A DNA stretch of 64,000 nt, taken from assembly GCF_004328645.1 (NCBI RefSeq), contig NZ_CP031395.1, positions 2,133,501-2,197,500 of the forward strand. Direction: 5' to 3'. Shown in pieces: positions 17,119-26,663 of this stretch (position 1 is its first letter; each line of letters opens with the position of its first letter). The notes below the pieces were generated by a model. It searched no databases. It was not told the origin of the DNA and was given only the letters and a program-made list of their open reading frames with translations. Source of the stretch: Hylemonella gracilis. GTDB lineage: Bacteria; Pseudomonadota; Gammaproteobacteria; Burkholderiales; Burkholderiaceae_C. The position numbers were made by a program, and so were the translations under genes.

Positions 17119-17859
17119 TTAGTCCAGGCCCGTCTTGCCGACGGCCCAATGCGGTTTGACGGTCTGCGTGGCGTCGATGCCCGCCGCGCGCAATTGCGCG
17201 CGCACCGTCTGGATCGATTGCGCCTGCCCCGTGAGGACCAGCTCGATCGTTTCGCTCAAGCCCGGGCTCATGCCGCTCAACTGCCGGAGTGCCGCACGCA
17301 GCGCCTCGGCGGTCCGGGGCAGATGCGCGCCATCCCGCTGACGTTCGATCAGCACGGCCCGCTCCAGGCCCAGCGTGGCGAGCACAGTCTGAGCGGCAGC
17401 AACGTCGCTCACTTCAAAGACGGCAAGACTGTCGGCGAAGCTTTGCGCCATCAATGCGATGCCGAACGAGGTTTCGTCACCGAAGACCGCCGTGCGAACG
17501 CGCCCCTCGGCCAGCCGCGCCGCACGGCGCGAAGGCTCGGGGCCAAAAACCTGCACGGCATCGCCCGCGCGGACGGTTGATCCCCAGGCCGAGCCCGGGC
17601 CTTGACCGTGCAGATGCAGCAAGGTTTCGGCTTGGCCCGTGGCCGAATCCAGCGAGAGCAGCGTGTAGGTGCGCAGTTCCGGGCCGGGCTGCGCGATGCG
17701 GAAGTTGGAGCCTGGCTCAAAGCGCTTGCCCCGCCAGGCTGGAATCTCGAGCGTGATGCGGCGGTAAGCGAGCGCGGGGGTCTGCACCCGGGTGACATGG
17801 CCATCCTCGAACAGCAGGCGGCCGAGGATCTGCGTGATCAGTTGCTTGGGTGTTGCCAT
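17119..17859 (-). CDS. Siderophore-interacting protein-family FAD oxidoreductase
   Basis: The 246-residue protein resembles SIP/ViuB ferric-siderophore reductases: an N-terminal FAD-binding barrel with LRTYTLLSLDSATGQ (near residue 63) and HGQGPGSAWGSTVRAGDAV (near 85), then a pyridine-nucleotide-domain-like half with GDETSFGIALMA near 127. These enzymes release iron from ferric chelates using NAD(P)H or ferredoxin. No siderophore genes are nearby. It is convergent with the hydrolase, with only four bases between stops. The family call is good; a role in iron release is inferred. Confidence 0.82.
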   Translation of the reverse strand: MATPKQLITQILGRLLFEDGHVTRVQTPALAYRRITLEIPAWRGKRFEPGSNFRIAQPGPELRTYTLLSLDSATGQAETLLHLHGQGPGSAWGSTVRAGDAVQVFGPEPSRRAARLAEGRVRTAVFGDETSFGIALMAQSFADSLAVFEVSDVAAAQTVLATLGLERAVLIERQRDGAHLPRTAEALRAALRQLSGMSPGLSETIELVLTGQAQSIQTVRAQLRAAGIDATQTVKPHWAVGKTGLD

Positions 17860-17973
17860 GAACCCAGCATAAGCGGCTGGTGTATCGCCTTGGTAAAGCG
17901 TGGCTGTCGAGTGCGCGGGTCGGATTCGTGGCTGTGGGTATAGTCTCCCCGCCTCAGAACCAAAAGGAACAAG

Positions 17974-18660
17974 ATGAGTTCGACGACGCGCCTGACGATC
18001 TACGGCATCCAGGCTTCACGGGCCTTGCGCCCGCTGTGGGCGGCGACCGAGTTGGGTCTGCCTTTCGAGCATGTGCAGACCGACTACCGCCAGGGCTACA
18101 CCCGCACGCCGGAGTTCCTGGCGCTCAACCCCAACGGGCGCGTGCCGGTGGTGGTGGACCATCGGCCCGAGAGCGAAGGCGGTGACATCGTGATCTGGGA
18201 AAGCATGGCCTGCGCGCTCTACATCGCGCGTTATCACGGCACGGTAGGCGGCAAGGCCGATGGCACCACGATTGCACCCGCCACGCCGCGCGAGGACGCC
18301 GAGGCCCTGCGCTGGTCCTTCTGGACCATGACGGAAGTGGAGAAGGACGCGCTCACCGTGCTCATGCACCGCCTGAGCATGCCCGAGCCCCAGCGCAAGC
18401 CCGAGCTGGCCGACCAGGCCGAGCGCCGCCTGCACGTGCCGCTGCGCGTGCTGGAAGCACATCTGGCGCGGCAGCAAGCCCAGGGCGAGGCCCACATCGC
18501 CGCCGACCGTTTCACCGTGGCGGATTTGTGCGTGGCGAGTGTGCTGTTGTGGGTGCGGGCGACGCGCTCGTTGATGGACAACTTTCCGGTGACGAGTGCC
18601 TGGCTGAAGGGATGTCTGGCTCGGGAGGCGTACCAGGCGCTGAAGAAAAAGGCGGCCTAA
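17974..18660 (+). CDS. Glutathione S-transferase family protein
   Basis: The 228-residue protein has an N-terminal thioredoxin-like GST domain (LTIYGIQASRALRPLWAATE at residues 6-25, NPNGRVPVVVDH near 50, and the glutathione-contact IWESMACALYIARY near 72) and a helical C-terminal domain with FTVADLCVASVLLW near 185, the usual GST N-capping region. The substrate cannot be predicted. The gene stands alone, upstream of the HepT remnant on the other strand. Confidence 0.9.
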   Translation: MSSTTRLTIYGIQASRALRPLWAATELGLPFEHVQTDYRQGYTRTPEFLALNPNGRVPVVVDHRPESEGGDIVIWESMACALYIARYHGTVGGKADGTTIAPATPREDAEALRWSFWTMTEVEKDALTVLMHRLSMPEPQRKPELADQAERRLHVPLRVLEAHLARQQAQGEAHIAADRFTVADLCVASVLLWVRATRSLMDNFPVTSAWLKGCLAREAYQALKKKAA

Positions 18661-18676
18661 AGGTCGCGCGCGATGC

Positions 18677-18845
18677 TCAAATCTTGAGCTTTTCCAGTTT
18701 CTTCAGAAGGGCTGGGAACTCTTCCTGGATGAAGTTCCAGAGGACATCGTCATCGATGCGTGCCGAGGTAGGCGTGGGTGAGTCGATTGCGGGTCGCGAT
18801 GATCATGCTCCGACCTGTTGCGGAGCGTTCAAGGTTTTTCAGCAC
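18677..18845 (-). pseudogene. Frameshifted remnant of a HepT-like (DUF86/HEPN) toxin
   Basis: Directly after the hemH stop the minus strand can be read as VLKNLERSATGRSMIIATRN followed by RLTHAYLGT, then after a frameshift near 18766 as RIDDDVLWNFIQEEFPALLK and a lysine-rich end at TGA 18677. The R-N-x-L-x-H-x-Y core and the ID-x-x-x-LW end match the HepT ribonuclease/toxin family (partner MntA nucleotidyltransferase antitoxin). The N-terminal half and any antitoxin gene are absent. It is therefore a decayed fragment of a toxin-antitoxin module. Identification rests on motif recognition only. Confidence 0.6.
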
Positions 18846-18854
18846 AAATCCTGG

Positions 18855-19865
18855 TCAAACCCACCCTCCCAGATGCCGTTGCGTAAGCCGCCCCAAGGCC
18901 TCGATCCACGCCGCCTCGTCATTCAAGCAAGGGATGTAGCGGAACGCCTGCCCGCCTGAGGTCAAGAAGGCTTCACGCACCTCCTGGTCGATTTCTTCCA
19001 GCGTTTCGATGCAGTCGCTGGTGAAGCCGGGGCAGGCGATATCCACGCGCTGCACGCCCGAGCGGGCCAGGGCCATGACTGTGGGCTCGGTGTAGGGCTG
19101 CAACCACTTCGCCGCGCCGAAGCGCGACTGGAAGGTGACGAGGTATTGATCGGGTGTGAGTCGCAGCGCTTCGGCCAGCAGCCGTGCCGTGGTCTGGCAT
19201 TCGTCGTAATACGGGTCACCCAGGGTGCGGTTGCGCTCGGGCAGGCCGTGGAAGCTGAGCACGAGCTTGCCGGTTCGGCCGTCCGGACGGCCATGTTGCT
19301 GCCAATGCGCGTCGATGCGCTGGGCCAGGGCACCGATGTAGCCGGGGTCGTCGTGGTAGCGGTTGACGAAGCGCAGTTCGGGCAGGGAGCGGATCTTGCT
19401 CGTCCAGTGCGCCACCGCATCGACCACGCTGGCCGTGGTGGTGCCGGAATACTGCGGGTAGGCCGGCAGGATGAGGATGCGCTGCACGCCCTCGGCCTGC
19501 AGGGCGTCGAGTTGCTGGGCGATGGAGGGCGAGCCGTAGCGCATGGCATAGCGCACCGTCAGGTCCGGGTTGCCGGCTTGGAGCTTCTCGTTCAGGGCGA
19601 TGGCCTGCCGTTCGGTCCAGATCCGCAGGGGCGAGCCTGATTGGTCGCCGTCCCGCATCCAGATGCTGGCGTACTTCTTCGCCGACTTGGCCGGGCGCAC
19701 GCGCAGGATGATGCCGTGCAGGATGGGCCACCAGACGAAGCGGGGCAGTTCGACCACGCGCTGGTCGCTCAGGAATTCACCCAGATAACGCCGCAGCGCG
19801 GCGGGCGTTGGGGCATCGGGCGTGCCGAGGTTGCAGAGCAGGACGGCGGTCTTGGGAGTGGACAT
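18855..19865 (-). CDS. hemH: Ferrochelatase
   Basis: The 336-residue enzyme inserts ferrous iron into protoporphyrin IX, the last step of haem synthesis. Typical segments are AVLLCNLGTPDAPTPAALRR at the N-terminus, GSPLRIWTERQA near 78, LPAYPQYSGTTTASVVDA near 135, LVLSFHGLPERN near 205 with the metal-site histidine, and YLVTFQSRFGAAKWLQPYTE near 240. Full length for the family. It lies behind the penicillin-acylase-like gene on the other side of a 30-base gap, both leftward. Confidence 0.96.
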   Translation of the reverse strand: MSTPKTAVLLCNLGTPDAPTPAALRRYLGEFLSDQRVVELPRFVWWPILHGIILRVRPAKSAKKYASIWMRDGDQSGSPLRIWTERQAIALNEKLQAGNPDLTVRYAMRYGSPSIAQQLDALQAEGVQRILILPAYPQYSGTTTASVVDAVAHWTSKIRSLPELRFVNRYHDDPGYIGALAQRIDAHWQQHGRPDGRTGKLVLSFHGLPERNRTLGDPYYDECQTTARLLAEALRLTPDQYLVTFQSRFGAAKWLQPYTEPTVMALARSGVQRVDIACPGFTSDCIETLEEIDQEVREAFLTSGGQAFRYIPCLNDEAAWIEALGRLTQRHLGGWV

Positions 19866-19895
19866 GGAAGAGGGCGTTGGGGTGATGGGGCGGTT

Positions 19896-22421
19896 TCAAT
19901 CGTCGGGCATCAGCATCAGGATGCTGCGCGTGGACTTGCGCACGTCGTCGGCGTCCAGGTGCATGGTGTAGTAGCGGCCGAGCACGTAGTCCACGGCTTG
20001 GTCCTTGTAATGCGGGTCGAACAGTGCGCCGCTTTGGCCCACGGGGTTGATGCCTTGGGCCTGGCCGGGCGCGGCGAAGTCGATCACTCGGCGGGTGGAC
20101 GGCCCCTGGTGCACGCTCCACGGCGCGGGGCCGAAGGCGTTGTTGAGATTGTTCGGCAGTTCGTGCCCGCCGGAAACGGGGTAGGGGCCGACGTTGAACA
20201 GCAGGTTCAGCGGCTTGATCTGGCCCAGTGGGTGCTGGTGGGTCAGCTGGTGGTTTTCGCTCCAGGCCCAGTGGTTGATGGCCGATTTGCCGTGCAGCTT
20301 CACCAGATGCGCCAGGGCGGCCTGCCAGGCTTGGCTCACGATGTCGGCGCGGGTTTCCTTCTCGTCCAGCGTGCCGCGGTCGTCCCACCAGGGCGAGTTC
20401 TCGTCGTTCACCAGTCGCGTCAGCGCGACGTCGATGGCGCGGGTGCGAAGCAGGTTGTTGAAGAAGGCGGGGCCCAGTTCATCGGCGAAGGTCGCGCGCG
20501 CCAACTCATAGAGAAACTGGTTGAACACCGTGGCAGCGATGCTGCCCGCGTCGTGGCTGCCGTTCCAGTGGCTCAACTGGTCGAGCAGGACTTTCTGCTC
20601 GACGGTGTTTTCCTGGGATTGTTCCACCGCCGCGCGCAGCAGGGGCAGCAGCGGGCGCAGGATGCGCGCCGCGTAGCCGCTCTGCTCGTCCAGTTGCAAG
20701 GCCTGGCTGTCGGCCGTGGTCCAGCCGCTGCGCTTGCTGCTCAGCACGAAGTCGAGCCGGCGCACGCGCTCCGGGTTGTGGTAGTAGCCATACACGGGTA
20801 CGCCGCTGCGCGGCAGGGGTTGTTGATTGCCCGAGACGATGTAGCCGCGTGCCGGGTTCTCCTCCTGCGGGTTGTCGGCGAAGCGGTAATAACCGGGTTT
20901 TTCGGCCTGGCCCTGCGTGCTGTCGAGGATGAAGGCCGGGTTCACGTCGGTGGGGCGCTGCACCAGTTTGGCGGCGGCCCACCAGCCGATGTCGCCCGCC
21001 GCGTTGGCCCAGACAATGTTCAGGCCAGGTGCATGCAGTTTGCTGGCGGCCTGCCGGGCCTTGGTCAGGGTGTCGGCGCGGTTGAGCTCGTAGAACGCTT
21101 CGAGAATGGGGTTCTCGGCATCGTAGAAGGTCCACCACAACGCGATGGGCGTGGCCGAGGAACTGGTGCCCAGCGTGTCCGCAAAGACTGCGTTGATGAT
21201 GGGCCCGTAAGGCGTTTGCCGGACCTGCAGGGGTTCGGGCTCCCCGCCCTTGACCTCAATGACTTCCTGGCGGGTGGCGAGATCCACCCACTGGCCCCGG
21301 TACCAGACCTGACGCGGGTTGGCCGGGTTGGGGCGCAGGGCGACCAAGTCCATGTCGTCGTTCTGGAACATGGTCAGGCTCCAGCCGAACTTGCTGTTGT
21401 GGCCCAGCATGGCATAGGGACTGAGTGCCTGGAAGTGGCCGTAGAGTTCAAAGCCGGGGGCGCTGAGGTGCGCCTCCCACCAGACCGCCGGCAGGCTGAA
21501 AGCGATGTGCGGGTCGCCCGCCAGCATGGGTTTGCCGCTGGCCGTGCGTTGGCCCGAGAGGGCCCAGGCGTTGCTGCCCTCCATCATGGGCACGCCCGCC
21601 AACTCCATCGCTTGCTGGCTGACCTCGCCCACGCGGGCCAGGGTCCGCCAGTCCGCGTCGCTCAGGGCCGCAAGTTGGGACACACGTGGCGGCGCGCCTG
21701 CGGTCCTGTCACCGTCCAGGCCGACCGGGGCGGCCTGCCCCAGCAACTGGGCCTGCGGGCTGAGCACGCCCAGTGGGTTCCAGTCCAGGTCGAAGATGCG
21801 CAGGTAGTCGGGGCCGAGCCGGTCGCGCACATAGCTCAGCACGGGCTCGGTCCGCAAGGCGGCGGCGAAGCTGTAGGCCAGGTAGCCGGTGACGGCCAGG
21901 GTGTCCTCGGGCGAGTAGGGCAGGGGGTTGTGGATGCCCAGAATCTCGAATTCCAGCGGCAGCGGACGGGTCTCTTGGAATTCGTTGATCCCGTCCAGGT
22001 AGGCTTGCAGCGCCGGCCAGGACGGGTGCCGCGGATTGATGGTTTGCACCCGCGCCTCGGCCTGGGCGCGCAGGCCCAGGGTGCGGAAGAGCTTGTCCGT
22101 CTCCAGCAGCTTGGGGCCGAGGATCTCGGACAGCTCGCCCTTGGCCAGGCGGCGCATCAGCTCCATCTGGAACAGGCGGTCCTGGGCGTGCAGGAAGCCC
22201 AGGGCGCGGTAGAGGTCGGTCTCGTTCTTGGCCTGGATGTGCGGCACGCCGCGTTCGTCCCAGCGCACCTGCACCGGGGCCGACAGGCCGCGCAGGTAGA
22301 TCTCTCCGTCCCGCTGCGGCAGCTTGCCGCGCGCGTACCAGTAGCCCAGCGCGGCCGCCAGCAGCGCGGCGATCAGCAGAGTGAGCAGGGAGACGGCGAG
22401 GAGTTTGAGCAGGGTTTTCAT
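19896..22421 (-). CDS. Penicillin acylase-family Ntn hydrolase
   Basis: A large (841 residues) exported Ntn-hydrolase of the penicillin/acyl-homoserine-lactone acylase family. It starts MKTLLKLLAVSLLTLLIAAL, a signal anchor or signal peptide. The alpha-chain region has VRWDERGVPHIQAKNETDLY and RALGFLHAQDRLFQMELMRR. Autocatalytic processing is predicted before the serine in EGSNAWALSGQRTASGKPML, at about residue 250, which would begin the beta chain. Members cleave amides of fatty acids, aromatic acids or acyl-homoserine lactones. The substrate is unknown. The gap upstream to hpnE is 73 bases. Confidence 0.92.
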   Translation of the reverse strand: MKTLLKLLAVSLLTLLIAALLAAALGYWYARGKLPQRDGEIYLRGLSAPVQVRWDERGVPHIQAKNETDLYRALGFLHAQDRLFQMELMRRLAKGELSEILGPKLLETDKLFRTLGLRAQAEARVQTINPRHPSWPALQAYLDGINEFQETRPLPLEFEILGIHNPLPYSPEDTLAVTGYLAYSFAAALRTEPVLSYVRDRLGPDYLRIFDLDWNPLGVLSPQAQLLGQAAPVGLDGDRTAGAPPRVSQLAALSDADWRTLARVGEVSQQAMELAGVPMMEGSNAWALSGQRTASGKPMLAGDPHIAFSLPAVWWEAHLSAPGFELYGHFQALSPYAMLGHNSKFGWSLTMFQNDDMDLVALRPNPANPRQVWYRGQWVDLATRQEVIEVKGGEPEPLQVRQTPYGPIINAVFADTLGTSSSATPIALWWTFYDAENPILEAFYELNRADTLTKARQAASKLHAPGLNIVWANAAGDIGWWAAAKLVQRPTDVNPAFILDSTQGQAEKPGYYRFADNPQEENPARGYIVSGNQQPLPRSGVPVYGYYHNPERVRRLDFVLSSKRSGWTTADSQALQLDEQSGYAARILRPLLPLLRAAVEQSQENTVEQKVLLDQLSHWNGSHDAGSIAATVFNQFLYELARATFADELGPAFFNNLLRTRAIDVALTRLVNDENSPWWDDRGTLDEKETRADIVSQAWQAALAHLVKLHGKSAINHWAWSENHQLTHQHPLGQIKPLNLLFNVGPYPVSGGHELPNNLNNAFGPAPWSVHQGPSTRRVIDFAAPGQAQGINPVGQSGALFDPHYKDQAVDYVLGRYYTMHLDADDVRKSTRSILMLMPDD

Positions 22422-22494
22422 GCGGAGCGTCTGGAAGGGGCCGTGGACAACTCGGAGTCGTGGGGCGGTGTCTGGGGCAGACTGCGTGTTTGTA

Positions 22495-23856
22495 TCACTG
22501 TGGGGCGGGCTTGCCTTTCGAGGGGACGATGCCTGGGCCGCAGGCCCGGGCGGCGGCGATGCCGCTGCGCACGGCGCCTTCCAGAGTGGCGGGGTAGGGC
22601 CCCGCCACGTAGTCGCCGCAGGCGTGCAGATCGGGGCCGATGGACGCTGGGGGACGCTGCAGGCCGGGTGTGCAGGCAAAGGTCGCGCGTTTCTCGACGA
22701 CGGTCTGCACGGCTTGTAGCGCCAGGCCCAATTGTTCCCGTGCCTGCTGCAGCACTTGTATTTCGATGTCTTCGCGCTCGCCTGTGCTCGCGCTGACGAC
22801 AAAGGCCAGCAGGCCCTGGCTCTGGCCGGAGGCGTCCAGTTGCCCGCGGTCGAAGACGAATTGCGCGGGGCAGCGCGCCGAGCTGGGCAGGGCCAGCATG
22901 GGCGCGTGCAATCGGGCCTGGGGTGCCCAGGCGTAGACCGTGCTGATGACGGTGTGGTGCAGGGCCTGGGCCCGTGCCGCCCAGGCCGGGTGCGATTCGC
23001 GCGTCAGCCGTGCCGCCTCGGGGGCGGGACAGGCGAGGAGGATGGCGTCATGGCCCTGTAGCTCATGCAAGTCACGCACGCGTTCGCCCAAGCGCAGGAC
23101 GGCACCGCGTGCCTGCAGCCAGCGCAGGGCGGCTTCAGGGAAGAGCGTTCCCAGGTCCACGCGCGGCAGCAGCAGGTCGGCCCCGTCGGGCGTCAAGAAC
23201 AGCGCGTCGCGCAGCACACGCAGCAAGACCTCGGCGCTGGCTTCGTGGGCTGGGGTGTTGAGCGCGGACACGCACAGCGGCTCGATCAGCTCGGTCAGCA
23301 CGCGTGGGCCGATGATGCCAGGCGGATGGGCGCAGAGCTCGGCCACGCTCCAGGTGGCATCGCACTGAAAGCCGGAGCGTTGCCAACCCAGCGCGGCGCG
23401 CAGGAGGCCAAGGCGTTCGCGCCAGGGCCAGGACGGGTGCCGCAGCACGCCGACCAGCACGCGCCAGGACGCGGGCATGAAGGCCGGCAGACGCGGCAGG
23501 CGCAGGCCCTCGCCGTCAGGGCCGACCAGTGTCAGGGGCAGGCGCAACAGGGCCCCGTCCTGGGCGGCGTTCGGGCCGGTGTCCGTGGTCACGCCCACCG
23601 TGCGCAGCAGGCGCAGGGTCTCGGTGTAGGCGCCGATCAGGATGTGCTGGCCGTTGTCCAGCGTCAGCGTCCGCCCATCGGGCAGAGGCAGGTCCACGCC
23701 GCGGGCCCGCCCACCCGCAGTGCGCGCGGTGTCGTGCAGCGTGATTTGGTGGCCGGCTTGCGTGGCCGTGATGGCGGCGGCCAGACCGGCCCAGCCGGCT
23801 CCGACGATGGCGATCTTCACGGCGGTTGTGACGCGAATGCCGGCCGAGCCATGCAC
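22495..23856 (-). CDS. hpnE: Hydroxysqualene dehydroxylase HpnE
   Basis: A 453-residue FAD enzyme that reduces hydroxysqualene to squalene in the HpnCDE route. The FAD-binding motif VKIAIVGAGWAGLAAAITAT lies near the N-terminus, then GGRARGVDLPLPDGRTLTL and LDNGQHILIGAYTETLRLLR, which is diagnostic for HpnE. The C-terminus has the GDYVAGPYPATLEGAVRSG flavin segment. ATG 23856 is used; a GTG at 23820 (directly before KIAIVG) is a real alternative and neither has a good ribosome-binding site. It follows hpnD by 25 bases. hpnC is at 36.4 kb and no squalene cyclase is in the window. Confidence 0.92.
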   Translation of the reverse strand: MHGSAGIRVTTAVKIAIVGAGWAGLAAAITATQAGHQITLHDTARTAGGRARGVDLPLPDGRTLTLDNGQHILIGAYTETLRLLRTVGVTTDTGPNAAQDGALLRLPLTLVGPDGEGLRLPRLPAFMPASWRVLVGVLRHPSWPWRERLGLLRAALGWQRSGFQCDATWSVAELCAHPPGIIGPRVLTELIEPLCVSALNTPAHEASAEVLLRVLRDALFLTPDGADLLLPRVDLGTLFPEAALRWLQARGAVLRLGERVRDLHELQGHDAILLACPAPEAARLTRESHPAWAARAQALHHTVISTVYAWAPQARLHAPMLALPSSARCPAQFVFDRGQLDASGQSQGLLAFVVSASTGEREDIEIQVLQQAREQLGLALQAVQTVVEKRATFACTPGLQRPPASIGPDLHACGDYVAGPYPATLEGAVRSGIAAARACGPGIVPSKGKPAPQ

Positions 23857-23881
23857 GCCGGACCGAGCCTGCGCAGGATCT

Positions 23882-24775
23882 TCACAGCCGGCCCAGGGCC
23901 TGGACCTTCCAGGCCAGCCAGAGCTTGCGCAGCGGTGTCAGGGCGATGCGCTGGTGCAGCACCTGGAAGTCGTCGCGTTCGATCTCGCCCAGCAGGGTGC
24001 GGTAGATGCTGGCCATCATCAGGCCGGGCTTCTGCGCGCGACGCTCGGCCGCGGGCAATTGGGCGTGCAAGGTCAGCGCCTCGTCGTACAAGGCCTGCGC
24101 CCGTTCGGCCTGGAAGCGCATCAGCGCGATGAAACGCTCCGAATACTGGCGGTTCAGGATTTCATGGGCCTTCACGTCGAAGCGCTGCAGCTCGTTGATC
24201 GGCAGGTAGACGCGCCCGCGCAGGGCGTCCTCGCCCACGTCGCGAATGATGTTGGTGAGCTGGAAGGCCAGGCCCAGGGTGTGGGCGTAGCGTGTACGAC
24301 CTTCGTCCAGGGCCGGATCCGCCACGCGCGAACCGCCAAAGATGCTGGCCGCCACTTCGCCCACCACGCCCGCGACCAGGTGGCAGTAGCGTTGCAGACC
24401 GGGGTAGTCCAGGTAACGGCTTTGCTGCAGGTCCATCTCGCAGCCTTCGATGACGGCCAGCAAGTGCCGCGCCTCGATGCCGTAGGTCGCGACATGCGGC
24501 ATCAGCGCCTGCAGCACGGGGTGGCCGGGCTGGCCTTGCCAGGCACGCCGCACCTCGGCTTGCCACCAGGCCAGTTTGGCGGCGGCCACGCCTGGGTCGT
24601 TGACTTCGTCGACCACATCGTCCACTTCGCGGCAGAAGGCGTAAAACGCCGTGATCGCAGCGCGCCGGGGCGCGGGCAGAAAGAGAAAAGCGTAATAAAA
24701 GCTGCTGCCCGAGGCAGCGGCCTTGTCTTGGGCGTACTGCGCGGGGGAAGGCGACGAAGGAGCATGAACCGGCAT
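23882..24775 (-). CDS. hpnD: Presqualene diphosphate synthase HpnD
   Basis: This 297-residue prenyltransferase condenses two farnesyl diphosphates into presqualene diphosphate. Both aspartate-rich motifs are visible: FCREVDDVVDEVND near residue 50 and LTNIIRDVGEDALRGRVYLP near 170; SSFYYAFLFLPAPRR precedes the first. The start is placed at MPVHAPSSPSPAQYAQ because upstream in-frame codons lack family similarity. It is followed by hpnE in the same direction, so the two are probably co-transcribed. Product use (hopanoids or other squalene derivatives) cannot be decided here. Confidence 0.93.
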   Translation of the reverse strand: MPVHAPSSPSPAQYAQDKAAASGSSFYYAFLFLPAPRRAAITAFYAFCREVDDVVDEVNDPGVAAAKLAWWQAEVRRAWQGQPGHPVLQALMPHVATYGIEARHLLAVIEGCEMDLQQSRYLDYPGLQRYCHLVAGVVGEVAASIFGGSRVADPALDEGRTRYAHTLGLAFQLTNIIRDVGEDALRGRVYLPINELQRFDVKAHEILNRQYSERFIALMRFQAERAQALYDEALTLHAQLPAAERRAQKPGLMMASIYRTLLGEIERDDFQVLHQRIALTPLRKLWLAWKVQALGRL

Positions 24776-25001
24776 GGCTCGGCATTCTCCCATGCCGGGC
24801 TTCATGGATCGCACGGTGCTGGTTCTGTTTGGAATGGATTCGAGGGTTTACCCTGGTGCCATCGCAGACGCAACGTCTTGTTAACAAGAGCCAGCCAATG
24901 CCGACAATCTATGTACTATCCACAGGCGCCTGAAGCGTTGGCAGGCCCGGGCCACAATCGGCCCCTTTTCCTTTTGCTTGATCAGAAGAAAGTCGATCCA
25001 G

Positions 25002-26639
25002 ATGAGTCACAGGCTGTTCGCGCTGATGCGCCAATTCACCATTCGTTTCCGCATGTATGCCGCCATTGGCGTCGTGCTGGTGCTGCTGCTGTTGGTGGGA
25101 GGCGCGGGCATGTTCGGCATGTTCCGCATTCACCAGATCAGCGGTCAGGTCATCAATGAGTCCCTGGACGCGGTGGACCGGGTATCCAAGCTGCGCCTGG
25201 AAATGGCGCTGGCCCGCCAGCACGAAAAGGACATGATCATCCAGTACGAACAGCCCGAGCGCGTGGCCGAGACCCGAACGCGCTGGGAGGCCTCGGCGAC
25301 CCGCATCGAGCAGGCCCTGAATGAGCTGGCCGAGAGCCTCAAGGGCGAGCAGAAGGATCAGATCGCCAAGGCGATGGAGCACTTCAAGCAATACCACGCC
25401 CTGTTCGGCCATCTGTCCCGCCAGATCGAAAGCAGCGTCTACGACACCGCCACGGCCGCCAACCGCATGAGCATGCGTGCGGTGGGCGAGCTGACCGCCA
25501 CCGACAAGGCACTGAACCAACTGGACGAAACACTGCGGGTGGAGGCCAAGGACGCCAACACCAACCGCAACGATCTGCTGGACAACATGCTGTTCATCTT
25601 CGCCGGCTTGGTGGTGATGAGCCTGCTGATCGTCGTGCCCCTGACCCTGCTGAACATGCGAGCGATCTGCCAGCCGGTGGAACAGGCACGGCAGCTGTCG
25701 CAGTCCATTGCCAGTGGCGACTTGACGCAGAGCCAGCAGGCGGAGGGCCGCGACGAAGTCGCAGACCTGTTGCGCGCGCTGGAACAGATGCGCGCCGAGC
25801 TGGCTGGCATGGTGGGGCAGTTGCGCGACGCGGGCGAGAACATCGCCACGGCCAGCCGCGAGATCGCCACCGGCAACCAAGATCTGTCCAACCGGACCGA
25901 ACAGACCGCGAGCAACGTCCAGCACACCGTCAGCTCCATCAGCGGGCTGACCGGCCATGTGCAGCACACGGCCAACGCGGCGCAAAACGCCAACCAGCTC
26001 GTCGCCAAAGCCACGCAGTCGGCCCAGAGTGGCGGCAAGGAAATGGAAGAGGCGGTGCAGAGCATGTACAGCATCAGCGCCAGCGGCAAGAAGATCGCGG
26101 ACATCGTCGCCGTGATTGACGGCATTGCCTTCCAGACCAACATCCTGGCGCTGAACGCGGCGGTGGAAGCCGCGCGCGCGGGCGAACAGGGGCGGGGTTT
26201 CGCGGTGGTGGCCAGCGAGGTGCGTTCGCTGGCTGGCCGCAGCGCGGACGCGGCCAAGGAGATCAAGACCTTGATTGGGGCCAGCGTCTCCGCCATTGAC
26301 GGCGGCGCGCGCCAGGTGGAGGCCGCCGGCGCGGCCATGCAGGAAATCGTCTCTGGCATTCAGCGTGTGCGCGACATCATGGGCGAGATCACCACGGCGG
26401 CGGACAGCCAGTCCCATGGCATCGGCCAGGTGGATCAGGCGGTCCAGGAAATCGACCGCATGACCCAGCAGAACGCCGCGCTGGTGGAAGAGTCCACGGC
26501 CGCAGCGCAGTCCATGCGCGAGCAGGCGGATCGCCTGGCCGACATCGTGCGTCAGTTCCGCCTGGCCTCGTCGGGCGGCCGGGGCGCCTCGGGTGGCGCG
26601 GTCACGGGCTCGGCACGGCCTCTGTTGCTGACGTCCTGA
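25002..26639 (+). CDS. Methyl-accepting chemotaxis protein
   Basis: A 545-residue chemoreceptor with two membrane helices: [20 protein letters not shown] near residue 20 and [20 protein letters not shown] near 200. Between them is a four-helix-bundle ligand domain ([20 protein letters not shown]). A HAMP domain follows and then the signalling hairpin, with [20 protein letters not shown] near 380. The tail is Gly/Ala/Ser-rich and has no CheR-binding pentapeptide. ATG 25002 is chosen over a TTG eight codons upstream. The helical-bundle domain suggests a small-molecule sensor; ligand unknown. Confidence 0.94.
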   Translation: MSHRLFALMRQFTIRFRMYAAIGVVLVLLLLVGGAGMFGMFRIHQISGQVINESLDAVDRVSKLRLEMALARQHEKDMIIQYEQPERVAETRTRWEASATRIEQALNELAESLKGEQKDQIAKAMEHFKQYHALFGHLSRQIESSVYDTATAANRMSMRAVGELTATDKALNQLDETLRVEAKDANTNRNDLLDNMLFIFAGLVVMSLLIVVPLTLLNMRAICQPVEQARQLSQSIASGDLTQSQQAEGRDEVADLLRALEQMRAELAGMVGQLRDAGENIATASREIATGNQDLSNRTEQTASNVQHTVSSISGLTGHVQHTANAAQNANQLVAKATQSAQSGGKEMEEAVQSMYSISASGKKIADIVAVIDGIAFQTNILALNAAVEAARAGEQGRGFAVVASEVRSLAGRSADAAKEIKTLIGASVSAIDGGARQVEAAGAAMQEIVSGIQRVRDIMGEITTAADSQSHGIGQVDQAVQEIDRMTQQNAALVEESTAAAQSMREQADRLADIVRQFRLASSGGRGASGGAVTGSARPLLLTS

Positions 26640-26663
26640 GCGGGCCCGCGCACGGCGCGGTGG

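Noticed and set aside
19641-22796. A 1051-codon open frame on the plus strand
   Set aside because: It is antisense to the penicillin-acylase-family gene, whose frame has clear domain motifs. Long antisense frames are expected in GC-rich DNA; its translation is low-complexity and has no recognisable domain.
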